Source: Hyphomicrobiales bacterium
Lineage (GTDB): Bacteria > Pseudomonadota > Alphaproteobacteria > Rhizobiales > Rhizobiaceae
NCBI GenBank assembly: GCA_017305935.1
Contig: JAFKJU010000031.1
Span: forward strand, 1 to 64,000
Length of the DNA stretch: 64,000 nucleotides
Reading direction: 5' to 3'
Shown here: positions 7,921 to 17,129 of the stretch, in pieces
Layout: each line of letters begins with the position of its first letter
Position numbering within the stretch: the stretch's first letter is position 1
Program-made: the position numbers and the translations under genes
Notes under the pieces: model-generated
Database searches by the model: none
The model's input: the letters and a program-made list of their open reading frames with translations, nothing else
What the model was told of the DNA's origin: nothing

Positions 7921-8847
7921 ATGGAAACCGTGAAAATCCGCAATTACGATATGTATTGGGATATCGCCGCCGATATCCATTTCCCGCCGAACTTCGACAA
8001 ATCGAAGAAATATCCGGCCATCATCAGCGCGCATCCGATCGGAAGCTGCAAGGAACAGACCTCGGGCAATGTCTATGGGGTAGCACTGGCCAAGGAAGGT
8101 TTTGTCGTCATTGCCTTCGATGCGAGCTTCCAGGGCGCCAGCGGTGGCGAACCGCGCTTCATCGAAGACCCGACATTGCGCGTCGAAGACTTCCGCCATG
8201 TCGCGGACTATCTGGTAACGCTCCCTTATGTCGATGAGGACCGCATCGGCGTCCTCGGTATCTGTGGCGGTGGCGGCTACTCGATCAATGCCGCGATGAC
8301 CGAACGGCGGATCAAGGCCGTCGGCACTGTCACCGGTGCGAACTACGGCCGGTTGATGCGCGGCAACTTCACCGGCCTCAATCCGATTGGCGCGCTGGAG
8401 GCGATGGCCAAGCAACGGACCGCCGAGGCCCGCGGCGCAAGTCTTCACGTCGACAATCTGCTGGCCAATTCCGTTGAAGAAGCACGGGCAGCCGGTGTCA
8501 CCGACCGCGACCCGTTGGAGGCGACAGACTACTATCGGACACCGCGTGGCCAGAAGCCGAACGGACTGAACCGCTCGCTCCTGTCCCATCAGGCTGCGGC
8601 GGTCGGCTGGGACGCGTTCCACCTGGCGGAAGTGCTGCTGACCCAGCCTCTTTGCGTGGTCGTCGGCGATCAGGTCGGAGCCTTCGGCGCCTATCGCGAC
8701 GGCTGCGAGATCATCGAGCGGGCGGCGTCGAAGAAGAAGGAGCTCGTCGTTGTCGAGGGGTGGTCGCACTACGACCTCTACGACAAGCCGGAGCCGGTCG
8801 GACAGGCGTTGGCGAAACTGATCCCCTTCTACAAGGAAAACCTCTGA
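7921..8847 (+). CDS. Alpha/beta hydrolase, dienelactone-hydrolase/YcjY-like
   Basis: A 308-residue cytoplasmic hydrolase without a signal peptide. The nucleophile elbow reads LGICGGGGYS, giving cysteine at the usual serine position as in dienelactone-hydrolase relatives; the probable acid and base lie in the C-terminal part (VVVEGWSHYDLYD supplies the His). FDASFQGASGGEPR is a family-typical segment. The substrate is unknown; ester or lactone hydrolysis is expected. A paralogue lies at 22063-23010. RBS AAGGAG is 8 bases before the ATG. A good terminator follows at 8861. Confidence 0.85.
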   Translation: METVKIRNYDMYWDIAADIHFPPNFDKSKKYPAIISAHPIGSCKEQTSGNVYGVALAKEGFVVIAFDASFQGASGGEPRFIEDPTLRVEDFRHVADYLVTLPYVDEDRIGVLGICGGGGYSINAAMTERRIKAVGTVTGANYGRLMRGNFTGLNPIGALEAMAKQRTAEARGASLHVDNLLANSVEEARAAGVTDRDPLEATDYYRTPRGQKPNGLNRSLLSHQAAAVGWDAFHLAEVLLTQPLCVVVGDQVGAFGAYRDGCEIIERAASKKKELVVVEGWSHYDLYDKPEPVGQALAKLIPFYKENL

Positions 8848-8860
8848 ACATGTTCGATAT

Positions 8861-8890
8861 GGCCGCCATACAAATTGGCGGCCGTCTTTC
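8861..8890 (+). terminator. Rho-independent-type terminator after the hydrolase gene
   Basis: A perfect 8-base stem GGCCGCCA (8861-8868) / TGGCGGCC (8876-8883) with a 7-base loop, followed by GTCTTTC. It sits 13 bases after the hydrolase stop codon. The T-run is weak but the stem is strong. Confidence 0.7.
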
Positions 8891-9012
8891 ATTCCGCGAG
8901 GGAATAATGGCGGAGGGCTGTAGCGACCTTTAGAGGGAAGTCAGCCGGCGTCTCGACCTGGTGTTCTTCTGTGCATTGCTGGGGTGCGACGGGCGCTGGT
9001 TCTGACATCAGG

Positions 9013-9819
9013 CTACTTCGAAATGTTTGCTTTTCCCAACATCGGCATGAAGAGGCCAAAGAGCTCAGCTTGGGAAGATATGTTACACCGGCGATAGAGC
9101 TGTTTTCTAAACACTTTGACCGTTTCGGTGCTCACCCCCAGCTGAGAGCCGATGGATGGCGATGAGTGCCCTTGCAAGATCAGGAGCGCGACCTCTGCCT
9201 GACGGGTGCTGATGGAAATGCCATGATTGCCCCTTAGTTCCTCGCGCAGGCTGTCGGCCAAGGACGTCGCGCGAGGAATGGTAAGATGTGGCGCGTCGAG
9301 AGCGTTCCAGTGTGCCTTGAGGACCGCCATGATGACCGACTTGTGTTTTCGAAGGCCCTCTTCTGCCTTTTGCGAAAATGTGGTTTCCGAGGAAGAATCC
9401 TTTCCCATTGAAATCGTGATGGTCGCGTTCCGGGAGACGGGCAGGATCACGGAGATCTCATCGGAAATCCCGATCCTGCCATAGTACCATTTATAATAGC
9501 GGCTACTGCGGAACTGGTCCGGTGCAACATCGAGAAGGCGGTATAGCCCAGCGTCACCATGTCTTAGGTGGAAATGGTAGATCGGGTCCAGAAGGTAAGC
9601 CCCCGAGAGATACTGCTCATCGACGAACCTGAACACGTCGGGGCCATAGTGCCGCGCATGGGCGATATGGGGAACGTTCGTCCCCAAGAAGATGACAACG
9701 ATCACATTGTCGAACTCCAGGCATCCTCGCAAGTATTCACACATCGACGGATAGAATTGGTCGGAGCCGACAGCTTCGATAGCCGCTGCGAGGTTGTCTA
9801 AGACAGAGAATCTCATCAA
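9013..9819 (-). CDS. LuxR-family transcriptional regulator
   Basis: A 268-residue protein with a C-terminal GerE/LuxR helix-turn-helix (ISTRQAEVALLILQGHSSPS, then IGSQLGVSTETVKVFRKQLY). The N-terminal part (about 1-180) is a sensory region without an obvious autoinducer-domain signature. It is transcribed divergently from the dimethylformamidase-like gene, with 205 bases between them, and is the natural candidate activator of that operon. The LuxR protein at 27455 has similar architecture but is not a close copy. Confidence 0.88.
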   Translation of the reverse strand: MMRFSVLDNLAAAIEAVGSDQFYPSMCEYLRGCLEFDNVIVVIFLGTNVPHIAHARHYGPDVFRFVDEQYLSGAYLLDPIYHFHLRHGDAGLYRLLDVAPDQFRSSRYYKWYYGRIGISDEISVILPVSRNATITISMGKDSSSETTFSQKAEEGLRKHKSVIMAVLKAHWNALDAPHLTIPRATSLADSLREELRGNHGISISTRQAEVALLILQGHSSPSIGSQLGVSTETVKVFRKQLYRRCNISSQAELFGLFMPMLGKANISK

Positions 9820-9956
9820 CTATACCCCCATCGGGTTATATGCCCCTCCAAAGGATGGTTTACAGTCAAAAACTACAGGTGGAAGGGTTATAAATGCAAG
9901 CTCGGCAGTACGAAAAGCCGAAGATGGTGCTGATCGCGCAAGCGAAGCATCCAAGC

Positions 9957-9967
9957 TTGTATAGACA
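9957..9967. promoter_or_regulatory. HutC-type operator-like box upstream of the amidase operon
   Basis: TTGTATAGACA differs at one position from the HutC-family core TGTA-N2-TACA. It lies about 60 bases before the ATG at 10025, in the divergent LuxR/amidase promoter region. A perfect match lies downstream of the hutC-like gene (13900-13909). Together they suggest that the encoded HutC-type protein represses both ends of the cluster. Confidence 0.45.
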
Positions 9968-10024
9968 GGCCTGCACAACCCACCGAAGGCGCGCCAAAAA
10001 GCGCCAATAAGCGAGGGTGACACA

Positions 10025-12040
10025 ATGCGAAAACTGCTGAACCACTCAGCTATGCCTGTTGCTGGCTATATCGAACCCTGGAGCGTCAAGGCCGGCGCCT
10101 CAACCCAGGCCTATGTCTCATGCGTCGATCCCGACGCCTCTCTTCGTATCGTGTCCCTGGACCGGGACGAGCAGGAGGTGTTGGCTTGGAACCTCCAGAA
10201 CCTTTCCGGCAAGTCGAAGGTCCGAGATTTCTCCCTTGGCTCGTGGATCGAACTGCCGGCGCTCCCTGAAGCCGGAGCAGCGGACTGTCAGTTCCGCCTT
10301 GAATTTCTGCCGACACAGAACGAAACGCGCAAGACCATCTGCGCTCTCGGCGGCTTCAGCATCACGATCGACGCAGACGGGCGACTGGACGTCAGGGCTG
10401 CGGATACAATTCACGCCTTCACCACTGTCGCCAACGAGTGCTGGTATGAGCTTTCCATTTCCAGCTCGGCCGACGGCGTCGCCGCGACGCTCGTGGACCT
10501 GGCGCAGCAGATCGAAATAGCGCGTGCGGATTTCCCTGGAGCCGGCCGTCCCTTCGGTCGGATCTGCATCGGCTCGGATGGAAGCGAAACAGCGAAATCG
10601 TTTAACGCGCGCATCGGCCGGATCTCGCTTGACGCTGCCGGCCGGCATTACTCCTGGCGCTTTCCCACCCGTGGGCCGGTGGAGCGCCTGGGTTCGGTAG
10701 AAGACAGCGACGTTGCGCTGACAATCCACAACATGCCGACATTCTGCGTGGCATCAGCGCGTTTCACGTCCGAAGTACATGATCCTAGGCTCGAACCCTC
10801 TCATTTCGATGCCATTCATTTGCACGACGACGATTTCGGCGGCTTCGACTGGTCTGCGGACTTGACGATAGACATCCCCGCAGACGCCCGCTCCGGCGTT
10901 TTCGCCTTGGAAGTGACCACGAAACAGGGCGTCGAGCGCCTTCCATTCTTTGTTCGGGCGGCGAAACCCGCAGCAACGCTCGCGTTCCTCGTCCCGACCT
11001 CGACCTATCTTGCCTATGCCGACGAGCGCCTTCCGCCGGTCCGCTATCCTTGGCATGGATCGGATCGCGGCCACCTCTTCTCGCTCGACAACGGCTTCCT
11101 GTGTCTCTACGACGTCCACAGCGATCTCAGCGGCGTCAGTCTGACATCGGTGCGCCGTCCGCGTGCGACATTGCGCGACGACTACCACTATCCGCTTTCC
11201 AATTGCCCGCATCTGCTGCCGGTCGATCTCCAGCTCCTCAAGTTCTATGCGCGCGAAGGCATAGACATCGATGTCCTGACGGATCGCGACCTGCATGACG
11301 GCGGATATGCGGCGGTTTCCGGCTACAAGGGCCTGCTGACGGGAAGCCATCCCGAATACTGGTCCACCAACATGATGAAAGCGCTGGATCACTATCTCGA
11401 TGCGGGCGGCAATCTGGCCTATCTCGGCGGCAACGGCTTTTACTGGGTCGTTGCCTACCAGGGCGAAACCATGGAGCTGCGTCGGGTCAAGAGCGACATC
11501 TGGAGCGGCCGTCCGGGTGAAGCGCATATGTCGATCACCGGTGAGCCGGGCGGCAACTGGGAAGACCGTGGTCTCAGGAATCCACAATCCTATCTCGGCG
11601 TCACCTACCTGATCATGAGCTTCGGTCCGGCCCGGCCTTACCAGAGGCTTGAAGGCAGCTTTACGCCAGAACACGGATGGCTCTTCGAGGGGCTTTCCGA
11701 CTCTCCAATCGGAGACAGCGGAACGGTCCTCGGCGGCGCGGCCGGCTATGAGATCGACGCTGTCGTCCGCTCGCAGGAAACACCGAAGAGCCTGGTACGG
11801 CTCGCCACCGCGGACGGCTTCGACGACAGCTTCCAGGTCCGTCCGGATGTCTGGCTTGCCGACGGCAATGTCGAACGTGAGACGCTGCGCCGCGCGGATA
11901 TGACAATCTATAGCCACGCCGGCGGCGGGCAGGTCTTTTGTACGGGGTCCGTGGCGTGGATTGGCGCTTTGCCCAAGCCGGGCGAAAGCAACAACGTCGG
12001 ACAAATCATGAAGAACCTCGCAGAAGGGTTCGGCCGATAA
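10025..12040 (+). CDS. N,N-dimethylformamidase large (beta) subunit-like protein
   Basis: A 671-residue protein. The N-terminal part (about 10-300) looks like beta-sandwich and LamG-like domains; the C-terminal part (about 320-640) matches the catalytic domain of dimethylformamidase large subunits (FLVPTSTYLAYAD, DNGFLCLYDVHSD, LSNCPHLLPVDLQLLKFY, LTGSHPEYWS). Characterised enzymes hold mononuclear iron with two tyrosines and a glutamate; Glu444 in SHPEYW is the likely glutamate here. The usual small subunit is not encoded nearby. It should hydrolyse an N-substituted amide, but the substrate need not be dimethylformamide. It is the first gene of the cluster, followed by an ABC importer gene 50 bases downstream. 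Confidence 0.8.
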   Translation: MRKLLNHSAMPVAGYIEPWSVKAGASTQAYVSCVDPDASLRIVSLDRDEQEVLAWNLQNLSGKSKVRDFSLGSWIELPALPEAGAADCQFRLEFLPTQNETRKTICALGGFSITIDADGRLDVRAADTIHAFTTVANECWYELSISSSADGVAATLVDLAQQIEIARADFPGAGRPFGRICIGSDGSETAKSFNARIGRISLDAAGRHYSWRFPTRGPVERLGSVEDSDVALTIHNMPTFCVASARFTSEVHDPRLEPSHFDAIHLHDDDFGGFDWSADLTIDIPADARSGVFALEVTTKQGVERLPFFVRAAKPAATLAFLVPTSTYLAYADERLPPVRYPWHGSDRGHLFSLDNGFLCLYDVHSDLSGVSLTSVRRPRATLRDDYHYPLSNCPHLLPVDLQLLKFYAREGIDIDVLTDRDLHDGGYAAVSGYKGLLTGSHPEYWSTNMMKALDHYLDAGGNLAYLGGNGFYWVVAYQGETMELRRVKSDIWSGRPGEAHMSITGEPGGNWEDRGLRNPQSYLGVTYLIMSFGPARPYQRLEGSFTPEHGWLFEGLSDSPIGDSGTVLGGAAGYEIDAVVRSQETPKSLVRLATADGFDDSFQVRPDVWLADGNVERETLRRADMTIYSHAGGGQVFCTGSVAWIGALPKPGESNNVGQIMKNLAEGFGR

Positions 12041-12090
12041 ACAGTTGGGGTGGAAACCTCTCCAAATCGCGACAATAGAAAGGGAACGAC

Positions 12091-13086
12091 ATGATTAACA
12101 TTTCTCGACGCAGAATGCTTGCACTGATGGGCGGGACGCTTGCAGCGCCCTATATCATCACATCCAGGGCGAATGCCGCTCCGGCGGTAGAGACTGGTGT
12201 CTTCAAGATGTCCATCCAGCCATGGATTGGCTACGGCATGTGGTATGTCGCCCAGGAGAAGGGGATCTTCGCGGCCAACGGACTCGAAGGGGTCGAATTC
12301 ATCCCGTATACGGAAGACGCGGCCAATCTGGCAATTCTCGCCAGCGGCGAGATCCAGGGCACAAACAGCGCCACGCATAACGTGCTGCAGCATCTCCAGG
12401 AATCTCCCGACTACCACATTGCCTTGATCGAAGACTACAGCACGACCGCCGACGCGATCGTCAGCCCGAAGAGCATCAACTCGGTCGCAGACCTCAAGGG
12501 AAAATCCATCGCTTTTGAAGATGGCACGACCAGCCACCTCCTCATCGCCGACGCACTCAAAAAAGCAGGCCTGAAGCTGAGCGATCTGAAATGGACCAAT
12601 ACACCGGCATCGCAGGCCGCTGCGGCCGTGCTTTCCGGGTCGACCGATGCGATGGTCACCTATGAGCCTTACATTTCGACCGCCCTCAAGGCTGATCCGA
12701 ACCTTAAGCTTCTCTATACGGCTGCCGAAAATCCCGGCCTGATCAGCGATTGCTTCGTCATCACGACGCGGACGCTGAAGGAACGGCCCGGTCAGGTGCG
12801 CGCCATGGTCAAGAGCTGGGGCGACGCTGTTGAGCTTTACAAAAAGAATCCGGAGGAATGCCAGGCGATCATCGCCAAAGGCGTCGGCTCCGATCCGAGC
12901 GAGCTGGGTACGACCTTCGAGGGCGTTCACTATTATTCCCTCGAAGAAAACAAGACCCTGCTGACAGGCGAATATGCGACGAAGACCTTCCCGGCGGTGA
13001 ACGCCGCGGCCTTGGAACTCGGCCTGATCAAGAAGACGTTCGAGGCCAAGGACGTGATCGACACGACGGCTCTTATGTCCCTTTGA
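12091..13086 (+). CDS. ABC transporter substrate-binding protein, NMT1/taurine-sulfonate type
   Basis: 331 residues with a twin-arginine-like signal (ISRRRMLALMGGTLAAPYII) and cleavage expected after SRANA, so a periplasmic protein. The mature part (FKMSIQPWIGYGMWYVAQEK, then NLAILASGEIQG) is typical of the SsuA/TauA/ThiY group. It should deliver a small organic N- or S-containing substrate to the permease and ATPase at 13970-15549; the regulator gene inserted between them suggests substrate-linked control. RBS AAGGGAA is well placed. A stem-loop follows the gene. Confidence 0.88.
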   Translation: MINISRRRMLALMGGTLAAPYIITSRANAAPAVETGVFKMSIQPWIGYGMWYVAQEKGIFAANGLEGVEFIPYTEDAANLAILASGEIQGTNSATHNVLQHLQESPDYHIALIEDYSTTADAIVSPKSINSVADLKGKSIAFEDGTTSHLLIADALKKAGLKLSDLKWTNTPASQAAAAVLSGSTDAMVTYEPYISTALKADPNLKLLYTAAENPGLISDCFVITTRTLKERPGQVRAMVKSWGDAVELYKKNPEECQAIIAKGVGSDPSELGTTFEGVHYYSLEENKTLLTGEYATKTFPAVNAAALELGLIKKTFEAKDVIDTTALMSL

Positions 13087-13097
13087 TCTAAATGGGC

Positions 13098-13120
13098 GGC
13101 CCTGCGCGTGACGCAGGGCC
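13098..13120 (+). terminator. Stem-loop between the binding-protein gene and hutC-like gene
   Basis: A perfect 9-base stem GGCCCTGCG / CGCAGGGCC with a 5-base loop, 11 bases after the stop codon. There is no T-run, so it may act as an attenuator or mRNA stabiliser that raises the level of binding protein relative to downstream genes, rather than as a full terminator. Confidence 0.5.
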
Positions 13121-13135
13121 AACCGGAGCAGCAAA

Positions 13136-13864
13136 ATGCGTCACCAACCTGATCGTAGTGTTCCGCTTCCGCTCTACCAGAAGATCAAGGATCACATCCT
13201 TGACCAAGTGAAGCGCGGCAAGCTGAAACATGGCATGAGGGTTCCGTCCGAAACCGAACTCGTCGAACGCCTCGGCGTGTCGCGCATGACGGTCCACCGG
13301 GCGATGCGAGAGCTTTCGGAAGCAGGTGTGGTCGATCGCGTCCAGGGAATCGGAAGCTTTGTCTCGGCGCCTCCGGCGCGGACGGAACTCATGGAACTGA
13401 AAGACATTGCCGACGACATCAAGGCGCGTGGCAATGTCCACTCGCAGAAGGTCAAGCGACTTGAAGCCATCAACGCCACCGCGGAACAGGCGGCATATTT
13501 CGATATGCCGCGCGGTTCTCGCCTGTTCCATTCGATTATCGTGAACTACGAGGATGAAGCACCGGTACAGGTGGAGGACAGGCTGATCCGGCCGAGCTTC
13601 GCTCCTGGCTATCTCGGGCACGACTTCCTGACCGTTCCGTCGACACGTTATCTGCGCTCGATTGCAGATGCGACGAAGATGGAACATTCGGTCTGTGCAT
13701 CGATGGCCGACGACCAGGTATGCGAACTCCTGGGGTTTCCCGAGCCCCGAAGCGTCATGATCCTAACGCGTCGTACCTGGGTCGGCGAAATGGCCGTCAG
13801 CCGAAGCGTGTTTTCCTATCCCGGCGATACCTACAGCCTCTTCAGTTGCCGCACCATGGAATGA
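13136..13864 (+). CDS. GntR-family transcriptional regulator, HutC subfamily
   Basis: 242 residues. The N-terminal winged helix (about 10-80) contains VPLPLYQKIKDHILDQVKRG and the recognition region VSRMTVHRAMRELSEAG. The C-terminal UTRA effector domain spans about 95-235 (SIIVNYEDEAPVQVEDRLI, LILTRRTW-like MILTRRTWVGE). This is the layout of histidine-utilisation repressor HutC, which responds to urocanate. No hut enzymes are present, so the effector is probably another imidazole- or amine-type intermediate. HutC-like boxes at 9957 and 13900 flank the gene, as expected for local autoregulation. Confidence 0.9.
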   Translation: MRHQPDRSVPLPLYQKIKDHILDQVKRGKLKHGMRVPSETELVERLGVSRMTVHRAMRELSEAGVVDRVQGIGSFVSAPPARTELMELKDIADDIKARGNVHSQKVKRLEAINATAEQAAYFDMPRGSRLFHSIIVNYEDEAPVQVEDRLIRPSFAPGYLGHDFLTVPSTRYLRSIADATKMEHSVCASMADDQVCELLGFPEPRSVMILTRRTWVGEMAVSRSVFSYPGDTYSLFSCRTME

Positions 13865-13899
13865 ACAATCGCCGCGGTGCGATTCACAGCGGCTAAACA

Positions 13900-13909
13900 T
13901 GTACATACA
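13900..13909. promoter_or_regulatory. HutC-type operator, perfect TGTA-N2-TACA
   Basis: TGTACATACA matches the HutC half-site consensus exactly. It sits 35 bases after the hutC-like stop and 60 bases before the permease ATG, in a locally AT-rich stretch that could hold a promoter for the permease-ATPase-ggt-dadA-hisD part of the operon. Confidence 0.5.
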
Positions 13910-13969
13910 AATATATGCAGGCGCATGGTTGCGGCTGTAATCCTCCAATCGAACGAGCAAGGCACTCCT

Positions 13970-14773
13970 ATGGCCCGGCCCCGAAAGAAATCAATTCTCA
14001 GCATGCAGGCTGAGATCTCACCATCAATCTATCTGATCATCTCGATCTGCTCGTTCGCACTCTTTTTCGCGGCTTGGGCGTTGATCGTCCAATCTGGCCT
14101 TGTCCGCCCGATCTTCCTTCCCTCCCCCGTGGCGATCGTCGCGCGGTTGTGGGCGCTCGGCGCAGACGGAACTCTGTTTTCAGATATCGCCGCAAGCGTC
14201 TATCGTATCGGTGTCGGCTTTATCGCCGCGTCGGTGACGGCGCTCGCCGTCGGCGTGCTGATCGGGAACTACAGGTTCTGGGATGCGGCGATCGAGCCGT
14301 TCCTCGACTTCATCCGCTACATGCCGGTCGTCGCATTCGTTCCCCTGACGATCCTGTGGACCGGCACGACCGACACCCAGAAGTTCCTGGTGATCTGGAT
14401 CGGCACCTTCTTCCAGCAGGCCTTGATGTTCATGGACAATATCAAGCGTGTCCCGCCCGATTTTATCGGCTTCGGCCGGACGGTGGGTCTGAGCGATGCG
14501 AAGATCGTCACGAAGATCATCCTGCCTTCGGCGGCGCCGCAGATCTGGGACACGCTACGCATCTCGCTCGGTTGGGCCTGGACATGGGTGGTGCTCGCCG
14601 AACTTGTCGCGGCCAGCAGCGGCCTTGGCTACCGCATCACCGTCGCCCAGCGATATTTCCAGACCGACACCGCCATTGGATACATCGTCGTGCTCGGCGT
14701 ACTCGGCCTGATCAGCGACCAGATCATGAAATTCGCGGGCAAGCGCATGTTCCGCTACGAGGCGAAACACTGA
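13970..14773 (+). CDS. ABC transporter permease (SsuC/TauC type)
   Basis: A 267-residue membrane protein with about six helices and the permease-ATPase coupling loop (FGRTVGLSDAKIVTKIILPS). The start MARPRKKS at 13970 is chosen because upstream in-frame codons are non-conserved and overlap the operator region. The stop shares bases with the ATPase start (TGATG), so the two are coupled. It belongs with the binding protein at 12091. Confidence 0.88.
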   Translation: MARPRKKSILSMQAEISPSIYLIISICSFALFFAAWALIVQSGLVRPIFLPSPVAIVARLWALGADGTLFSDIAASVYRIGVGFIAASVTALAVGVLIGNYRFWDAAIEPFLDFIRYMPVVAFVPLTILWTGTTDTQKFLVIWIGTFFQQALMFMDNIKRVPPDFIGFGRTVGLSDAKIVTKIILPSAAPQIWDTLRISLGWAWTWVVLAELVAASSGLGYRITVAQRYFQTDTAIGYIVVLGVLGLISDQIMKFAGKRMFRYEAKH

Positions 14774-15549
14774 TGGAAAAGCTTCTCATCCGCGACCTGA
14801 CGAAGACCTTTCCGGCCGGCCGCTCCACCAAGGACCGTATTACCGTCCTCGACAACATCTCGCTGACGATCCGCGAAAACGAGTTCGTTTCGCTGGTCGG
14901 CGCCTCCGGTTGCGGCAAGAGCACGCTGCTATCGATCATCGCCGGCCTGCAATCCCATGACCGGGGCGAACTGAAGGTCGACGGCAACGATATTCTCGGC
15001 CCCGGCGCGGACCGCGGCGTTGTTTTCCAGAGCTACACGCTTCTGCCCTGGCTGACGGCCCGCAAGAATGTCGAGTTCGCGCTGGAGGCGACGGGGCATT
15101 CCAAATCCGAGATCGGCGACATCGCCATGAACCATCTGAAACTGGTCGGCCTGGAACCGTTCGCCGAGCGCTTTCCCGCACAGCTCTCGGGCGGCATGAA
15201 GCAGCGCGTCGCCATCGCCCGCGCGCTCTCCTACAAGCCGAAGCTGCTGCTGATGGACGAGCCGTTCGGGGCACTGGATGCGCTGACCCGCGTGCAGATG
15301 CAGGAATTGCTCACGGGCGTCTGGGAACGGGAAAAGCTGACGGTGATCTTCGTCACGCATGACGTGGAGGAAGCCGTCTTCCTCTCCGACAGGATCTTCG
15401 TGATGGCTTCGAACCCCGGCCGCGTCAAGACGATCTACGACGTCCCGCTGCCGCGCCCGCGCACGCCCGATACCCATCGCTTGCCGGAGTTCATGCAGCT
15501 TCAGGCCGAGGTCCTTGGCAGCATCCGTTCGGAGATGCGCGACCGATGA
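14773..15549 (+). CDS. ABC transporter ATP-binding protein (SsuB/TauB type)
   Basis: 258 residues with Walker A GASGCGKST, Q-loop FQSYTLLPWLT, signature LSGGMKQR, Walker B LLLMDEPFGALD and the switch histidine in VTHDVEEA. These are all intact, so it should energise the importer. The ATG overlaps the permease stop and its own stop overlaps the gamma-glutamyltransferase ATG (ATGA at 15546-15549), so the transporter and the next enzyme are co-translated. Confidence 0.92.
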   Translation: MEKLLIRDLTKTFPAGRSTKDRITVLDNISLTIRENEFVSLVGASGCGKSTLLSIIAGLQSHDRGELKVDGNDILGPGADRGVVFQSYTLLPWLTARKNVEFALEATGHSKSEIGDIAMNHLKLVGLEPFAERFPAQLSGGMKQRVAIARALSYKPKLLLMDEPFGALDALTRVQMQELLTGVWEREKLTVIFVTHDVEEAVFLSDRIFVMASNPGRVKTIYDVPLPRPRTPDTHRLPEFMQLQAEVLGSIRSEMRDR

Positions 15550-17126
15550 GAGATTTCCATTTTCCCGGGCGGTCCATCGTCCGCGGCCAGGAATGCATGG
15601 TAGCAACCGCGCATCCCGCAGCCTCTGCCGCCGCGTTCGGGATCCTGCAGTCGGGCGGGAATGCTTTTGATGCCGCCATCTGCGCCGCCGCACTTCTCGC
15701 GGTGGTGGAACCCCAAGCAAGCGGTGTCGGGGGCGACAGCTTCGTCCTCGGCCACGTGTCTGCCAAAGGAAAAACCTTCGGCCTCAACGGATCGGGCAAA
15801 AGCGCCGGCACGATGACGGCCGATGACCTGCGCGCCCTGGGCTATACGGGAATGCCGCTCCGCGGCGCGCTTTCCGTCACCTGCCCGGGGGCGGTGGACA
15901 CCTGGGTGCGCCTTCATGCCGATCACGGCAGCCTCGATTGGGACAAGCTGTTCCAGCCAGCCATCAAGGCGGCGACCGATGGCTACGTCGTTACCGACCG
16001 CGTGGCGCTCGACTGGAACGCCTTCGAAGCGGCCCTGACCACGACGGCGGAAACGGCCGCCCGGCTCCTGCGCGATGGGCGCGCCTTCCGCGCCGGTGAG
16101 GTCCATCGGCAGCCCGAGCTTGCATCGACGCTGCGCGAGATCGCAGCGAAGGGACGAGACGGGCTCTATCGCGGCTGGGTGGCGGACGACATCCTGGCGA
16201 CGCTCGCGCAAGGCGGCTCGTCCCTGTCGCACGACGACCTCGACGGAACCGCGTCCTTTTATGTCGACCCGTTGAGCGTCGACTACAAGGGGTTCCAGGT
16301 CCTCCAGCTTCCGGCAAACAATCAGGGCGCGACGGCCCTGCTTCTCCTGAACATTCTCAAGCACCTGCCGAAAACCGACTACTTCAGCGCGGAACGGTTC
16401 CATCTGCTCCTCGAAGCAGCGCGGCTGGCCTATCGGGAACGTGACCGTTCAATCGGTGACCCCGATCAAACCGACGTCGAACACTGGCGTTTCACGAACG
16501 ATGCCTACGCAGCCGAACTTGCGGCGATGATCGATGCGGAGAGAACCACCAGGGAATTCGGCGAGCCGGTCACGCGCAAATCCGATACCACCACCATTTC
16601 AGTGGTGGATGGTTCCGGCAATGCGGTGACGCTGATCAATTCACTTTACCACCATTTCGGCAGTTGCGTTGTGGCGCCGAAGTCCGGCGTTCTGCTTCAG
16701 AACCGCGGCAACGGTTTCAATCTGACACCCGGCCATCCGAACGAATTCGGCCCGGGAAAACGCCCGCTTCACACGATCATGCCCGGTATGATGCTGAAGG
16801 ACGGAAAGCCATCGCTGGTCTACGGCGTCATGGGCGGGGACTATCAGGCGATCGGTCATGCGCAGCTCATTACCAATGTCGTCGACTTCGGCCTCGACGT
16901 ACAGGAAGCCATCGACCTGCCGCGGACGTTCTATTTCAAAGGGTTCGCGGAGGTCGAGCGCTCGATGCCGGCCCATATCGTCGAGGGTCTGACCCGTCGG
17001 GGCCACAGTGTCCAGGTCGCGCATCTTCCCATCGGCGGAGCGCAGGCTATCTGGATCGATCAGCAACGCGGCACGCTTGCAGGTGGATCGGACCCCCGCA
17101 AAGACGGCATGGCCATCGGAATGTGA
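15546..17126 (+). CDS. ggt: Gamma-glutamyltransferase family protein
   Basis: 526 residues, a normal length for the family but without a signal peptide, so it should be cytoplasmic. Self-cleavage is expected before Thr348 in DTTTISVVDGSGNAV, the nucleophile position of the small subunit. Downstream GKRPLHTIMPGM and YGVMGGDYQAIGHAQ are family hallmarks. It would hydrolyse a gamma-glutamyl compound or a related N-acyl substrate. The tight coupling to the ABC importer suggests that the imported compound or a pathway intermediate is its substrate. Confidence 0.9.
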   Translation: MRDFHFPGRSIVRGQECMVATAHPAASAAAFGILQSGGNAFDAAICAAALLAVVEPQASGVGGDSFVLGHVSAKGKTFGLNGSGKSAGTMTADDLRALGYTGMPLRGALSVTCPGAVDTWVRLHADHGSLDWDKLFQPAIKAATDGYVVTDRVALDWNAFEAALTTTAETAARLLRDGRAFRAGEVHRQPELASTLREIAAKGRDGLYRGWVADDILATLAQGGSSLSHDDLDGTASFYVDPLSVDYKGFQVLQLPANNQGATALLLLNILKHLPKTDYFSAERFHLLLEAARLAYRERDRSIGDPDQTDVEHWRFTNDAYAAELAAMIDAERTTREFGEPVTRKSDTTTISVVDGSGNAVTLINSLYHHFGSCVVAPKSGVLLQNRGNGFNLTPGHPNEFGPGKRPLHTIMPGMMLKDGKPSLVYGVMGGDYQAIGHAQLITNVVDFGLDVQEAIDLPRTFYFKGFAEVERSMPAHIVEGLTRRGHSVQVAHLPIGGAQAIWIDQQRGTLAGGSDPRKDGMAIGM

Positions 17127-17129
17127 TCG

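Noticed and set aside
13970-14773. Longer permease start at 13877
   Set aside because: The extra residues are not conserved, are not membrane-type and overlap the HutC-like operator.
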